NCBI RefSeq assembly: GCF_005280655.1
Contig: NZ_CP040058.1
Span: forward strand, 777,001-841,000
Reading direction: 5' to 3'
Length of the DNA: 64,000 nt
Origin: Anaerostipes rhamnosivorans
GTDB lineage: Bacteria > Bacillota > Clostridia > Lachnospirales > Lachnospiraceae
The notes below the pieces were generated by a model, which was not told where the DNA came from, searched no databases, and saw only the letters and a program-made list of their open reading frames with translations. The translations under genes and the position numbers were made by a program. Positions 9,115 through 17,003 of the stretch are shown piece after piece (the stretch's first letter is position 1; the number at the start of each line of letters is the position of its first letter).

Positions 9115-11088
9115 ATGAGACGTTCAAAAGATAAATTCTATAAGAAACAGATTTTTGACTGCCTTATGGATGGAAAGATTGTTTCAGCGGGAAAAATTGC
9201 TCGGGAAGTAGGCCTTTCTGAAAAATCTGTAAGGAACAAGCTAGATGGAATGAATGAGTTTCTATTACAGAACAATCTGGGAGAGATCCGGCGCAAGCCA
9301 AGGGTTGGGATATGGCTGGAGGCAACCAATGAGCAGAAAGGGCAGATCCAAGCAATCCTTGGCAGGAGGGAAAAATATCAGGTGGGAAATTACGATCCTG
9401 AAGAGCGGATGACTGAAACCTTGAAGTTATTTTTTAACCTTCGTCCATGGCAGACACTGACAACACAGAAATTATCGGAAAAACTGTATTTGAGCGTTCC
9501 CACTATGCTGAAGGTGCTGAAAGAATGTGAAGAATGGCTGAACCAATACCATATCATATTAGTGAATGAAAGAGGTAAGGGATACCGGCTCAAAAGCCAG
9601 GAAAATGAATACAGGGTGGCATTAAAGAATCTGATCATGGATAAATCGGATGTGGAGGATATCCGGGCGAACATCAGTTATTTCTTTCCGAACATTGATG
9701 TGCGGGCAGTTGAAAAGTGCATTATCCAGACCGAAAATGAGTGGAAATATCGGTTTACGGATGATTCTTATTATGAAATTTTAATTTATTGCTGTTTAGC
9801 GTACAAACGAAAGGAGTTGGAAATTCCCCTGGTGAGCGATTACTATCAGGAGGAGCTTAAGATCCTAAAAAAATATACGGAATATGCTTTTACAGTGGCT
9901 ATTTTTGAAAAATTGGAGGAGGTGTTCCATGTACATTTTCTGTCTGAGGATATTCTGTTTTTGTCTATTCAGATCTTGTGTTCAAAATTTATCGGTATCT
10001 CTGAAGTGGAAGTTACTTTGGAGCAGGTAAAAAAGTATGATAATAAGCTGGTGGAATTTGTAGACAGGATGTTAAAAATGATCGGGGATGTGCTGGAAGT
10101 GGACCTGACCGCTGATCAGAAGGTGAAGGAAAGTCTGATCGTGCATCTGCGTCCCACAATATTCAGATTAAGATACGGAACACCTCAGGATAATGCTCTG
10201 ATTGATTTTATTAAAGAGGAGTATAAAAACGTATTCCGGGCCAGCTGGGTCATCAGCATTTTATTTGAGGAGAGTTATAACCTGCAGATCACAGAAGATG
10301 AGATCGGGTACATCGTGTTGTATATCCAGGCAGCCATGGAAAGGAAAAAGCATCAGTATAACGCATTAGTGATCACGGATTCCAACATGGGCCATGCCCA
10401 GCTGATCAAAGAACGGATAAGAAAGTTTGTACCGGAGATTGGAAAATTGGTATTTGTCAGCACCCACGATTATAAGACAGAGGATTATTGGGACTATGAT
10501 CTGATCATTTCCTCAAAGATCATGAAGACAAAGGATAAAAGGGTTGCTGTGATCCCGAACATTTTAAGTGAAAACGGAATCATCAGGCTAAGGAATCATC
10601 TGGATGATATGAACTCCCAGCTGATCGAGAATGAAAACCCATTCTCTCCCGAATGCTGCCTGCTGTTTTCACCGGAACTGATCTTCACAGGTCTAAACGT
10701 TCAGACCAAGGAAGAGTGTTTAAAAATCATGTGTGAAGCCATGCAAAAAAAGGGTGTCGTAAAAAATGACTTTTATGACACTGTGATGGAACGTGAAAGC
10801 AAGACAACAACGACCATCGGGAATGGAATCAGCCTTCCCCATGGATCCCCTACCGCTGTGAATGAATCAAAGGTGGCGATCGCTTTTTTAGAGAAACCGG
10901 TTATATGGGATGGGGAACAGATCCAGATTGTATTTCTGCTCGGTTTTAAAATGAATACAAGAGATGAGATTCACCGTATCCAGTTGTTTTACAAGGAATA
11001 TGTGTCCCTGATCGATACAGAGGAGAAGATTAAAATGTTAAGGAACATGAAATCAACGATTGAAGTGTATAAATATCTTATTCAGTAG
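9115..11088 (+). CDS. PRD-containing transcription regulator with EIIB-like and EIIA domains
   Basis: A 657-residue BglG/MtlR/LicR-type DNA-binding regulator controlled by PTS phosphorylation. Order: helix-turn-helix (about 1-65, AREVGLSEKSVRNKL), a linker domain, two PTS regulation domains (about 190-300 and 310-408), an EIIB-like domain (about 414-500) and a fructose-type EIIA domain (about 515-657). His344 in LIVHLRP of PRD2 and His576 in SLPHGS of the EIIA domain are present. The second expected PRD2 histidine is Tyr403 (GYIVLYI), and Ser423 occupies the usual Cys position of the EIIB-like domain, so some control sites are lost. It probably activates its own gene and the EIIB-EIIC-aldolase operon. 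GGAAGGG precedes the ATG. Confidence 0.92.
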   Translation: MRRSKDKFYKKQIFDCLMDGKIVSAGKIAREVGLSEKSVRNKLDGMNEFLLQNNLGEIRRKPRVGIWLEATNEQKGQIQAILGRREKYQVGNYDPEERMTETLKLFFNLRPWQTLTTQKLSEKLYLSVPTMLKVLKECEEWLNQYHIILVNERGKGYRLKSQENEYRVALKNLIMDKSDVEDIRANISYFFPNIDVRAVEKCIIQTENEWKYRFTDDSYYEILIYCCLAYKRKELEIPLVSDYYQEELKILKKYTEYAFTVAIFEKLEEVFHVHFLSEDILFLSIQILCSKFIGISEVEVTLEQVKKYDNKLVEFVDRMLKMIGDVLEVDLTADQKVKESLIVHLRPTIFRLRYGTPQDNALIDFIKEEYKNVFRASWVISILFEESYNLQITEDEIGYIVLYIQAAMERKKHQYNALVITDSNMGHAQLIKERIRKFVPEIGKLVFVSTHDYKTEDYWDYDLIISSKIMKTKDKRVAVIPNILSENGIIRLRNHLDDMNSQLIENENPFSPECCLLFSPELIFTGLNVQTKEECLKIMCEAMQKKGVVKNDFYDTVMERESKTTTTIGNGISLPHGSPTAVNESKVAIAFLEKPVIWDGEQIQIVFLLGFKMNTRDEIHRIQLFYKEYVSLIDTEEKIKMLRNMKSTIEVYKYLIQ

Positions 11089-11110
11089 TGAAAGGAAAAG
11101 GAGGACAAGG

Positions 11111-11560
11111 ATGGATATTAAAAGTGTGTTGGATGAGAGAGTCATTGACCTGCATATGAACGCAGGGGATAAAAAAGAGGCAATCTTATATCTGGCAGAA
11201 AAACTAAAGTCGGCGGGATATATCGCAGATGTGGATGAGTATGTGGCGGATATTTATGTGAGGGAAGCTCAAGGACAGACCGGGATCGGAAACTTTGTAG
11301 CCATTCCTCATGGAAAAAGTAGTTCGGTCACGCAGGTGGGGATTGCCATCGGAAAGCTGGACCAGGAGATCCAGTGGGAGACTTTAGACGGAAAAGGGGT
11401 AAAACTCATTTTTTTGTTTGCGGTGGGAAATGACAATGAGAACGCCAAGACCCATTTAAGACTTCTGGCGGAAGTTGCCAGGACTCTGGGGAACGATGAG
11501 GCTGTGAACACACTGCTTGAGGCAGAAAGTGTGGAAGATTTAAAGAAAGTATTTTCATAA
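11111..11560 (+). CDS. PTS fructose-family EIIA component
   Basis: A 149-residue soluble phosphocarrier that takes phosphate from HPr and passes it to the cognate EIIB. The active-site histidine is His67 in FVAIPHGKSS. Length and motif fit free-standing EIIA of the fructose/mannitol family. The ATG at 11111 has AGGAGG 5 bases before it; an upstream in-frame ATG inside the regulator gene lacks a ribosome site. It lies 22 bases after the PRD regulator, is probably co-transcribed with it, and is followed by a terminator, so EIIA is made with the regulator and apart from EIIB-EIIC. Confidence 0.93.
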   Translation: MDIKSVLDERVIDLHMNAGDKKEAILYLAEKLKSAGYIADVDEYVADIYVREAQGQTGIGNFVAIPHGKSSSVTQVGIAIGKLDQEIQWETLDGKGVKLIFLFAVGNDNENAKTHLRLLAEVARTLGNDEAVNTLLEAESVEDLKKVFS

Positions 11561-11578
11561 AAGTTGATGAAAGAACAG

Positions 11579-11609
11579 ACAGTTCCGGTTTTCCTGGAGC
11601 TGTTTTTTT
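11579..11609 (+). terminator. Intrinsic terminator after EIIA
   Basis: Ten-base arms ACAGTTCCGG and CTGGAGCTGT around a TTTTC loop, followed by seven T. It ends the regulator-EIIA unit before the EIIB promoter. Confidence 0.85.
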
Positions 11610-11686
11610 CTTAATATTGCTTATAAAATATTACCGGAATAAAGTGTTAAAACTGTCCGTTTTCTTTGGGAAAGGGAAAAGAAGTT

Positions 11687-11740
11687 CCGCATTAAAAAGC
11701 CCGGAGTTAATGAACACAGGGACACAAACTATAGTATGAT
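11687..11740 (+). promoter_or_regulatory. EIIB operon promoter with upstream 19-bp element
   Basis: CCGCATTAAAAAGCCCGGA (11687-11705) matches the element before the PRD gene at 17 of 19 positions and again lies 48 bases from the -10, here TATGAT at 11735-11740. A weak -35 (TGAACA) is possible. A third, poorer copy, CCGGAATAAAGTGT, begins at about 11633. The position around -60 to -42 suits an activator rather than a repressor. Confidence 0.7.
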
Positions 11741-11790
11741 TTATTCACAGGATAAAGTTCATCAGCCAGAAGGAAAGGAGGATACAGAAA

Positions 11791-12105
11791 ATGAAGATTG
11801 TAGGAATTGCAGCTTGTACATCAGGAATCGCCCATACATATATTGCAAAAGAAAAAATTGTAAGGGCAGCGCAGGAACTTGGATTTGAGGCGCATATTGA
11901 AACACAGGGGACCATAGGGACGGAAGATGAGGTGACACTGGAACAGATCAGGGAAGCTGATGTGGCGCTGATCGCGGCGGACATCAAAGTCGGCGGAAAA
12001 GAACGCTTCAAGGGCCTGCCTATCGTGGAGGTTCCGACAGAGGCAGTGATCAAAGCCCCGAAGAAACTGTTGCTGACCATCCAGGGAAAAGTTATGAAAA
12101 ATTAG
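11791..12105 (+). CDS. PTS fructose-family EIIB component
   Basis: A 104-residue cytosolic phosphocarrier; Cys9 in GIAACTSGIAHTYIAKE is the phosphorylation site, and the segment is typical of EIIB of the fructose family. It receives phosphate from EIIA and passes it to the sugar entering through EIIC. AAAGGAGG lies upstream of the ATG. It is the first gene of an operon EIIB-EIIC-aldolase-aldolase and starts about 50 bases after the promoter with the PRD-type element. Confidence 0.94.
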   Translation: MKIVGIAACTSGIAHTYIAKEKIVRAAQELGFEAHIETQGTIGTEDEVTLEQIREADVALIAADIKVGGKERFKGLPIVEVPTEAVIKAPKKLLLTIQGKVMKN

Positions 12106-12126
12106 AGAAGAAAAGGGAGGACAACG

Positions 12127-13209
12127 ATGCTAAAAAAATTACAGTTAAAAAAACATGCCATGACCGCCATTTCTTACATGCTGCCGTTGGTTGTGGCTTC
12201 TGGTCTGCTGATCGCCATTGGAAATCTCACCGGCGGTTCTGTCATTGAAGATTATGCAAAATCATTTTCTGTGCCGTCCGCCTTAACCAGCCTCGGAGTG
12301 CTGGGGATGGGGCTGCTTGCGCCGGTGATTTCTGCGGCGATTGCTTACTCGATTGCGGACAGGCCGGGAATTGCCCCAGGTCTGCTGATCGGCTGTATCG
12401 CCAAAGAAATCGGGGCCGGATTTTTAGGAGGCATGCTGGGAGGCTATATTGTTGGATTCTTTGTACTCTGGCTGAAGGATAAGCTGAAAGTCCCGAAATG
12501 GGCGGAGGGCCTGATGCCGATGATGATCGTTCCGACCATTGCGTCGATTGTGGTTGGGCTCTTAATGTTTTTTGTCATTGGAGTGCCGATCGTATGGCTG
12601 ACCAACGCATTGACAGAATTCCTGACAAGTATGCAGGGCAGCGCCAAATTTGTATTTGGTGCCATCATGGGAGGAATGGCGGCCTTTGACTTTGGAGGCC
12701 CCGTCAACAAAGTTGCCTCGCTGTTTGCGGACGGCTTGCTGCTGGAAGGTGTCCAGGGGCCGGAGGCAGTGAAGATCCTGGCATCTATGGTGCCCCCATT
12801 CGGAGTGACTCTCTCATATGCGGCGTCAAAATTTATGAAGAAGCAGAAGTATAATAAAGAGGAAGAAGATAATATTAAGATCGCATTCCCGATGGGCATC
12901 TGTATGATCACGGAAGGGGTCATCCCAATCGCCATGAACGATTTGGTACGTGTGGTATTCTCCTGTACAGTGGGAGCTGCCATCGGCGGTGGCCTATCTA
13001 TGATGTGGGGTGTGGAATCACCGGTGCCATCCGGAGGCATGTTTATTGTTCCGGCCATGAATAAGCCGCTGCAGTTCTGTCTGGCGCTGGCTATCGGTTC
13101 CGTAATCACGGGAATCCTTCTGTTCATACTGAAAAAGAAACCTGTGGAAAACCAGGCCGACACGGAGGAAGAGGAAGATATTGATTTCTCAGATATTAAA
13201 ATTTCATAA
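12127..13209 (+). CDS. PTS fructose-family EIIC permease
   Basis: A 360-residue membrane permease with about nine hydrophobic segments. FDFGGPVNKVA (about residues 188-198) and ITEGVIPIA are typical of fructose-family EIIC proteins. It moves a sugar across the membrane while EIIB phosphorylates it. The last 25 residues are acidic and cytosolic. The split into separate A, B and C proteins differs from the fused FruA of many bacteria, and no 1-phosphofructokinase of clear FruK type is in the operon, so fructose itself is not assured as substrate. The two aldolases downstream suggest a ketose phosphate or bisphosphate intermediate. Confidence 0.92.
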   Translation: MLKKLQLKKHAMTAISYMLPLVVASGLLIAIGNLTGGSVIEDYAKSFSVPSALTSLGVLGMGLLAPVISAAIAYSIADRPGIAPGLLIGCIAKEIGAGFLGGMLGGYIVGFFVLWLKDKLKVPKWAEGLMPMMIVPTIASIVVGLLMFFVIGVPIVWLTNALTEFLTSMQGSAKFVFGAIMGGMAAFDFGGPVNKVASLFADGLLLEGVQGPEAVKILASMVPPFGVTLSYAASKFMKKQKYNKEEEDNIKIAFPMGICMITEGVIPIAMNDLVRVVFSCTVGAAIGGGLSMMWGVESPVPSGGMFIVPAMNKPLQFCLALAIGSVITGILLFILKKKPVENQADTEEEEDIDFSDIKIS

Positions 13210-13222
13210 GGAGTAGAAGAAA

Positions 13223-14077
13223 ATGTATGTATCCATGAAGGGAATGCTGAGCCGTGCCAATGAAGAAAACTATGCAGTCATGGCGATCAATTGCTTTAAT
13301 ATAGAAACAGCCAGAGCAGTCATTGAGGCAGCCCAGTCTTTAAGGGCCCCTGTCATTGTGAATATTGTTCAGGAGCATATGGTAAAACACTGCGACAGCA
13401 GTCTGATCGCTCCTATAGTAAAAAAACTGGCCCAGAGAGCCAGCGTGGAGGTGGCGTTGAATTTCGACCATGGTGAGGACCCTGGTTTATTAAAGAAAGC
13501 TCTGGTTGACGGTTATTCCAGTGTGATGGTAGATGCTTCTGCCTATGACCTGGAAGGCAACATCAAGATGACCAAAGAGATCGTGGACTTTGCAAGCCAA
13601 TTTGACGCCAGCGTGGAAGGGGAGATCGGCTGTATGGGAGTCAGTGAAGGAGACCATTATACAGATGATGATATGAAGACAGATCCGGACGAAGCGCTGC
13701 GTTTTGCCAGAGAGACCGGAATCGACGCACTGGCAATCTCTTTCGGGAGCTCCCATGGGAATTATCCGGAAGGATTTGTACCCGCATTTGATTTTGAAAT
13801 ACTGAAGAACATTAAAGAAAAGACAAAAATGCCTCTTGTTCTTCACGGAGGAAGCGGATCCGGGGATGATAATATCCGTAAATGCGTGGAATATGGGATC
13901 AATAAAATAAACGTGGGATGTGATTTTATGAATGCCAATGTGGAAAGCATCAAAAGACAGCTGGACAAAGATCCGGATATTAATTATTGGGTCATGATGC
14001 ACCAGGCAGAAAAGGACAGTCGTGAGCTTGTAAAAAAGTACATTAAATTGTCAAAGTCTGAAGGAAAATCATTATAA
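13223..14077 (+). CDS. Class II ketose-bisphosphate aldolase (first copy)
   Basis: A 284-residue zinc-dependent aldolase of the fructose/tagatose-bisphosphate class, which cleaves a ketose bisphosphate to DHAP and an aldehyde. Catalytic Asp82 and zinc ligand His83 lie in NFDHGED; further zinc ligands are in SSHGNYPEG and VLHGGSG. NFDHG replaces the more common HLDHG, and the second copy downstream differs clearly, so the two are diverged paralogues, not a recent duplication. It lies 13 bases after EIIC with GGAG before the start. The substrate (fructose, tagatose or another ketose bisphosphate) cannot be fixed by sequence. Confidence 0.9.
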   Translation: MYVSMKGMLSRANEENYAVMAINCFNIETARAVIEAAQSLRAPVIVNIVQEHMVKHCDSSLIAPIVKKLAQRASVEVALNFDHGEDPGLLKKALVDGYSSVMVDASAYDLEGNIKMTKEIVDFASQFDASVEGEIGCMGVSEGDHYTDDDMKTDPDEALRFARETGIDALAISFGSSHGNYPEGFVPAFDFEILKNIKEKTKMPLVLHGGSGSGDDNIRKCVEYGINKINVGCDFMNANVESIKRQLDKDPDINYWVMMHQAEKDSRELVKKYIKLSKSEGKSL

Positions 14078-14101
14078 AAAGAAGATAAGGAGAATCGTAC
14101 A

Positions 14102-14971
14102 ATGTTGATGAATATGAAAGATTTGCTGAAGGTAGCAGATGAAAAAGGGTTTGCAGTGCCTGCATTTAATATCGGAAGCGACCAGCTGTTAAAAGCGGTC
14201 ATGCAGGAAGTAAAAGAGTTAAGGAGTCCCGTGATCCTGGAAATGTCTCCCGATGAGTTTCATTTTGTGGAGGACAGTCTGGTTCAAAGTATGATCTACG
14301 AAGCATCTAAAACTGATGTGCCGGTGGTTATTCACCTGGACCATGGAGACACATTTGAGACAGTCATGCAGGCCATTCGGGCAGGGTTCACTTCTGTTAT
14401 GATCGACGCATCAACGCTTCCATATGAAGAGAACGTTGCGGTTACAAAAAAGGTATGTGAGGTGGCTCATCTGGTGGGAGTTTCTGTGGAGAGCGAATTA
14501 GGAACCATCGGAACCACAGGGAATTCAATTGAGGGCGGCACCACCGGTGTCATCTATACGGATCCTGAACAGGCAAATGATTTTGTGAAGCAGACGGGCA
14601 TTGATACCCTGGCGGTGGCAATCGGAACGGCTCATGGAATTTATCCGAGTGATAGGAAACCGGAACTCCGGCTGGATATTTTGCAGACATTAAAGGATTC
14701 ATTAGATATCCCTCTCGTGCTGCATGGGGGATCCAGCAATAAGGATGAAGAGATTGCAAAAGCAGTGAAGATCGGAATCTCTAAGATCAACATTTCCAGT
14801 GACATCAAAGCAGCCTTTTATGCAAAATGCCGGGAGGTCTTAAAGGAGCATCCAGAATACAGGGAACCATTGGAGATTTATCCAGAGCCGATCAAAGCCT
14901 GCAAGGCAGTGGTGGCGGATAAAATAGTACTTTTTGATTCCAGGGATAAAGTAAAATATTATTATGGGTAA
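14102..14971 (+). CDS. Class II ketose-bisphosphate aldolase (second copy)
   Basis: A 289-residue zinc aldolase of the same class as its upstream neighbour. Asp80 and His81 lie in HLDHGDTFE, with the other zinc ligands in TAHGIYPSD and VLHGGSS. It carries a family-typical glutamate segment (VSVESELGTIG). AAGGAG precedes the first ATG; two further in-frame ATG codons follow within five codons. It closes the EIIB-EIIC operon before a terminator. Two diverged aldolases in one PTS operon suggest either two substrates or a heteromeric or backup function. Confidence 0.9.
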   Translation: MLMNMKDLLKVADEKGFAVPAFNIGSDQLLKAVMQEVKELRSPVILEMSPDEFHFVEDSLVQSMIYEASKTDVPVVIHLDHGDTFETVMQAIRAGFTSVMIDASTLPYEENVAVTKKVCEVAHLVGVSVESELGTIGTTGNSIEGGTTGVIYTDPEQANDFVKQTGIDTLAVAIGTAHGIYPSDRKPELRLDILQTLKDSLDIPLVLHGGSSNKDEEIAKAVKIGISKINISSDIKAAFYAKCREVLKEHPEYREPLEIYPEPIKACKAVVADKIVLFDSRDKVKYYYG

Positions 14972-14986
14972 AACGATCGTTTGAGG

Positions 14987-15014
14987 AAAGGGGCGGCTTC
15001 GGCTGCTCTTTTCT
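14987..15014 (+). terminator. Intrinsic terminator after second aldolase
   Basis: Eleven-base arms (14987-14997 and 15002-15012, three G-T pairs) with a TTCG tetraloop and a T-rich tail. The ROK kinase gene starts about 50 bases later, possibly by read-through. Confidence 0.8.
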
Positions 15015-15065
15015 TCATTTCACAGAAAACTTGTTATTTAACAAATCTAAGAAAGGCGGAGAGAT

Positions 15066-15956
15066 ATGAGATATGCAGTTGGCATTGATGTGGGTGGAAC
15101 GAATACAAGGGTGGCTTTGATCGATGAACACTTTCATATTATACAGAGAGAACAATTTCTGACGGACAAAGAGGAGGCTGGGGAAACGATTTGCGGAATA
15201 AAGAACATCATTCGTGGCTTTCAGGTAAAAGTGGAGGGCATCAGCATCTCCTGCCCGGGGCCATTGGACTTGATGGCAGGTATTGTATTGACCCCGCCCA
15301 ATCTTCCGGGCTGGCATAATTTGCCCATAGAAAAGAGACTTCAAGAAGCTCTGGGAGTTCCGGTATACCTGGAAAATGACGCAAATCTGGCGTGCTTGGC
15401 GGAAGCGGCAGCAGGTGCGGGTAAGGATAGCAGATATGTTCAGTTCTTGACGGTCTCTACCGGAATTGGGGCAGGATTTTGTATAGACCGGAAGATCTAT
15501 CATGGTTCCAGGGGATTTGCGCAGGAGGTGGCCAATTCCGTTTTGTGGAGGAACGGTCCGTTCCAGGGAGATCTGAAAAAAGGATCTGTGGAATCCATCT
15601 CCAGTGGGACTGCCATTGTCAAGAGAGCAAAGGAAGCCGGACTTTCTGTAAAGCATGCCGGTGAGGTTTATCAGCTTGCAGAAAAAGGGAACACAGCGGC
15701 AAAGGAGATTATGGAGGATGCATATGAATTCCTTTCAAATTTTATTGGTATCTTATATGGGGTTCTGGATCCCGATTTGTTTATACTTGGCGGAAGCGTT
15801 GCCTTAAAGATTCCTGGATTTATTGAAGAAATTCAGAGTAGGGCAGAGGAAAAGGTATACACAGCATTGAGAGATCATATTCATGTTGTACCAGCGCAGC
15901 TTGGGGAAGACTGTGGTCTGATTGGCGCGGCGTATCTGGTATTTCACACACCGTAA
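15066..15956 (+). CDS. ROK-family sugar kinase, zinc-motif lacking
   Basis: A 296-residue ROK protein (repressor, ORF, kinase) without a DNA-binding domain, so a sugar kinase such as gluco-, fructo- or allokinase. GIDVGGTNTRVALID near the N-terminus binds ATP phosphate, ENDANLACLAEA holds the catalytic Asp, and LILGGS-like FILGGSVAL follows. The usual CxCGxxGCxE zinc motif is replaced by PFQGDLKKGSVE with no cysteine, so zinc cannot be bound in the normal way. GAAAGG precedes the ATG. It lies between the PTS operon terminator and a ribokinase-like gene, and probably belongs to the same sugar metabolism. Confidence 0.85.
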   Translation: MRYAVGIDVGGTNTRVALIDEHFHIIQREQFLTDKEEAGETICGIKNIIRGFQVKVEGISISCPGPLDLMAGIVLTPPNLPGWHNLPIEKRLQEALGVPVYLENDANLACLAEAAAGAGKDSRYVQFLTVSTGIGAGFCIDRKIYHGSRGFAQEVANSVLWRNGPFQGDLKKGSVESISSGTAIVKRAKEAGLSVKHAGEVYQLAEKGNTAAKEIMEDAYEFLSNFIGILYGVLDPDLFILGGSVALKIPGFIEEIQSRAEEKVYTALRDHIHVVPAQLGEDCGLIGAAYLVFHTP

Positions 15957-15993
15957 TAAAGAAGAAAAACTCATTTCTTCCTATGTTGACAGA

Positions 15994-16002
15994 TGTTATA
16001 AT
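15994..16002 (+). promoter_or_regulatory. Extended -10 promoter of the PfkB-family kinase gene
   Basis: TGTTATAAT is a perfect extended -10 element about 30 bases before the start codon of the kinase gene. A TTGACA at 15986-15991 is too close to serve as its -35. Confidence 0.5.
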
Positions 16003-16032
16003 AAGATAAAAACGGGTCTGGGAGGTAGCTTT

Positions 16033-16902
16033 ATGAAGGTGTTAAATTATGGCTCTTTAAACTATGATTTTGTATATCAGGTGGACCACATCACGGAGCC
16101 TGGAGAGACACAGGCGTCAGACAAAAGGGAGACGTTTTGCGGCGGCAAGGGGCTGAACCAGTCCATTGCACTTGCAAAAGCCGGGGTGAAGGTCTTTCAG
16201 GGCGGTACGGTTGGAAGTGACGGGCAGATGCTCCTCGATGTGCTGAATGAATACGGGGTGGATACTGCTTTTGTGCGCACGGTTGACGGAGAGACCGGAC
16301 ATGCAGTCATACAAGTGGACCGGAATGCGCAAAACGGAATACTGCTCTTTGGGGGAGCAAATATGAGGCAGTCTAAGACAGAAATGGATAAGGCGCTGGA
16401 GCAGTTTAGACCAGAAGATTTTCTATTGATTCAGAATGAGATCAATCTGTTGGATTATCTTATTGATAGAGCTTTTGAACGGGGGCTGCGAATTGTGTGT
16501 AATCCCTCACCTTATAATAACGCGCTGGACTGTTGTGACTTTTCTAAAATCTCTATTTTTATGCTTAATGAAGTTGAAGGTTTCCAGATGACAGGAAAGA
16601 GAGAGCCGGATAAAATACTGAATGTGATGGCAGAACAGTTTCCAGCAGCAGAGATCGTATTGACGCTGGGGGAGGAAGGCGCTGTGTATCAGAAAGGAAC
16701 AGAGAGGATTAAACAGGCCTGTGTGCCGACAGATGTGGTAGATACCACTGCGGCAGGAGATACGTTTACCGGTTATTTCATTGCGGGTATCATTGACGGT
16801 ATGTGTCCGGCGGATAATTTAAAAAGGTGTGCGAAAGCATCCTCCATTGCGGTATCCCGTAAGGGAGCGGCACCGTCCATTCCTTTTGCAGAAGAAGTTT
16901 GA
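16033..16902 (+). CDS. PfkB-family carbohydrate kinase, ribokinase-like
   Basis: A 289-residue kinase of the ribokinase superfamily. TFCGGKGLNQSIALAKAG near residues 36-53 is the first PfkB signature, and DTTAAGDTFTGYF near residues 236-250 is the second, with the catalytic Asp of the anion hole. The DTTAAGD form is that of ribokinases rather than DTTGAGD of phosphofructokinases. GGAGGT at 16021-16026 fixes the ATG at 16033; a longer frame upstream has no ribosome site. It could phosphorylate ribose, linking to the transketolase operon, or another sugar of the PTS island. Confidence 0.85.
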   Translation: MKVLNYGSLNYDFVYQVDHITEPGETQASDKRETFCGGKGLNQSIALAKAGVKVFQGGTVGSDGQMLLDVLNEYGVDTAFVRTVDGETGHAVIQVDRNAQNGILLFGGANMRQSKTEMDKALEQFRPEDFLLIQNEINLLDYLIDRAFERGLRIVCNPSPYNNALDCCDFSKISIFMLNEVEGFQMTGKREPDKILNVMAEQFPAAEIVLTLGEEGAVYQKGTERIKQACVPTDVVDTTAAGDTFTGYFIAGIIDGMCPADNLKRCAKASSIAVSRKGAAPSIPFAEEV

Positions 16903-16944
16903 ATCTTAGAAATTTTCTGAATATAACTAAAATGGAAAAATATG

Positions 16945-16973
16945 TTGTTTCCTTTGCGCATAAGAGATATAAT
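16945..16973 (+). promoter_or_regulatory. Promoter of the heptad-repeat gene
   Basis: TTGTTT, 17 bases, then a perfect TATAAT (16968-16973), about 30 bases before the ATG. Confidence 0.6.
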
Positions 16974-17003
16974 AGACTTAACACAAAAGAAGGAGGTCGG
17001 AGA

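Noticed and set aside
15986..16002. TTGACA with TATAAT upstream of the PfkB-family gene
   Set aside because: Both hexamers are perfect but only 5 bases apart, so they cannot form one promoter; only the extended -10 was kept.
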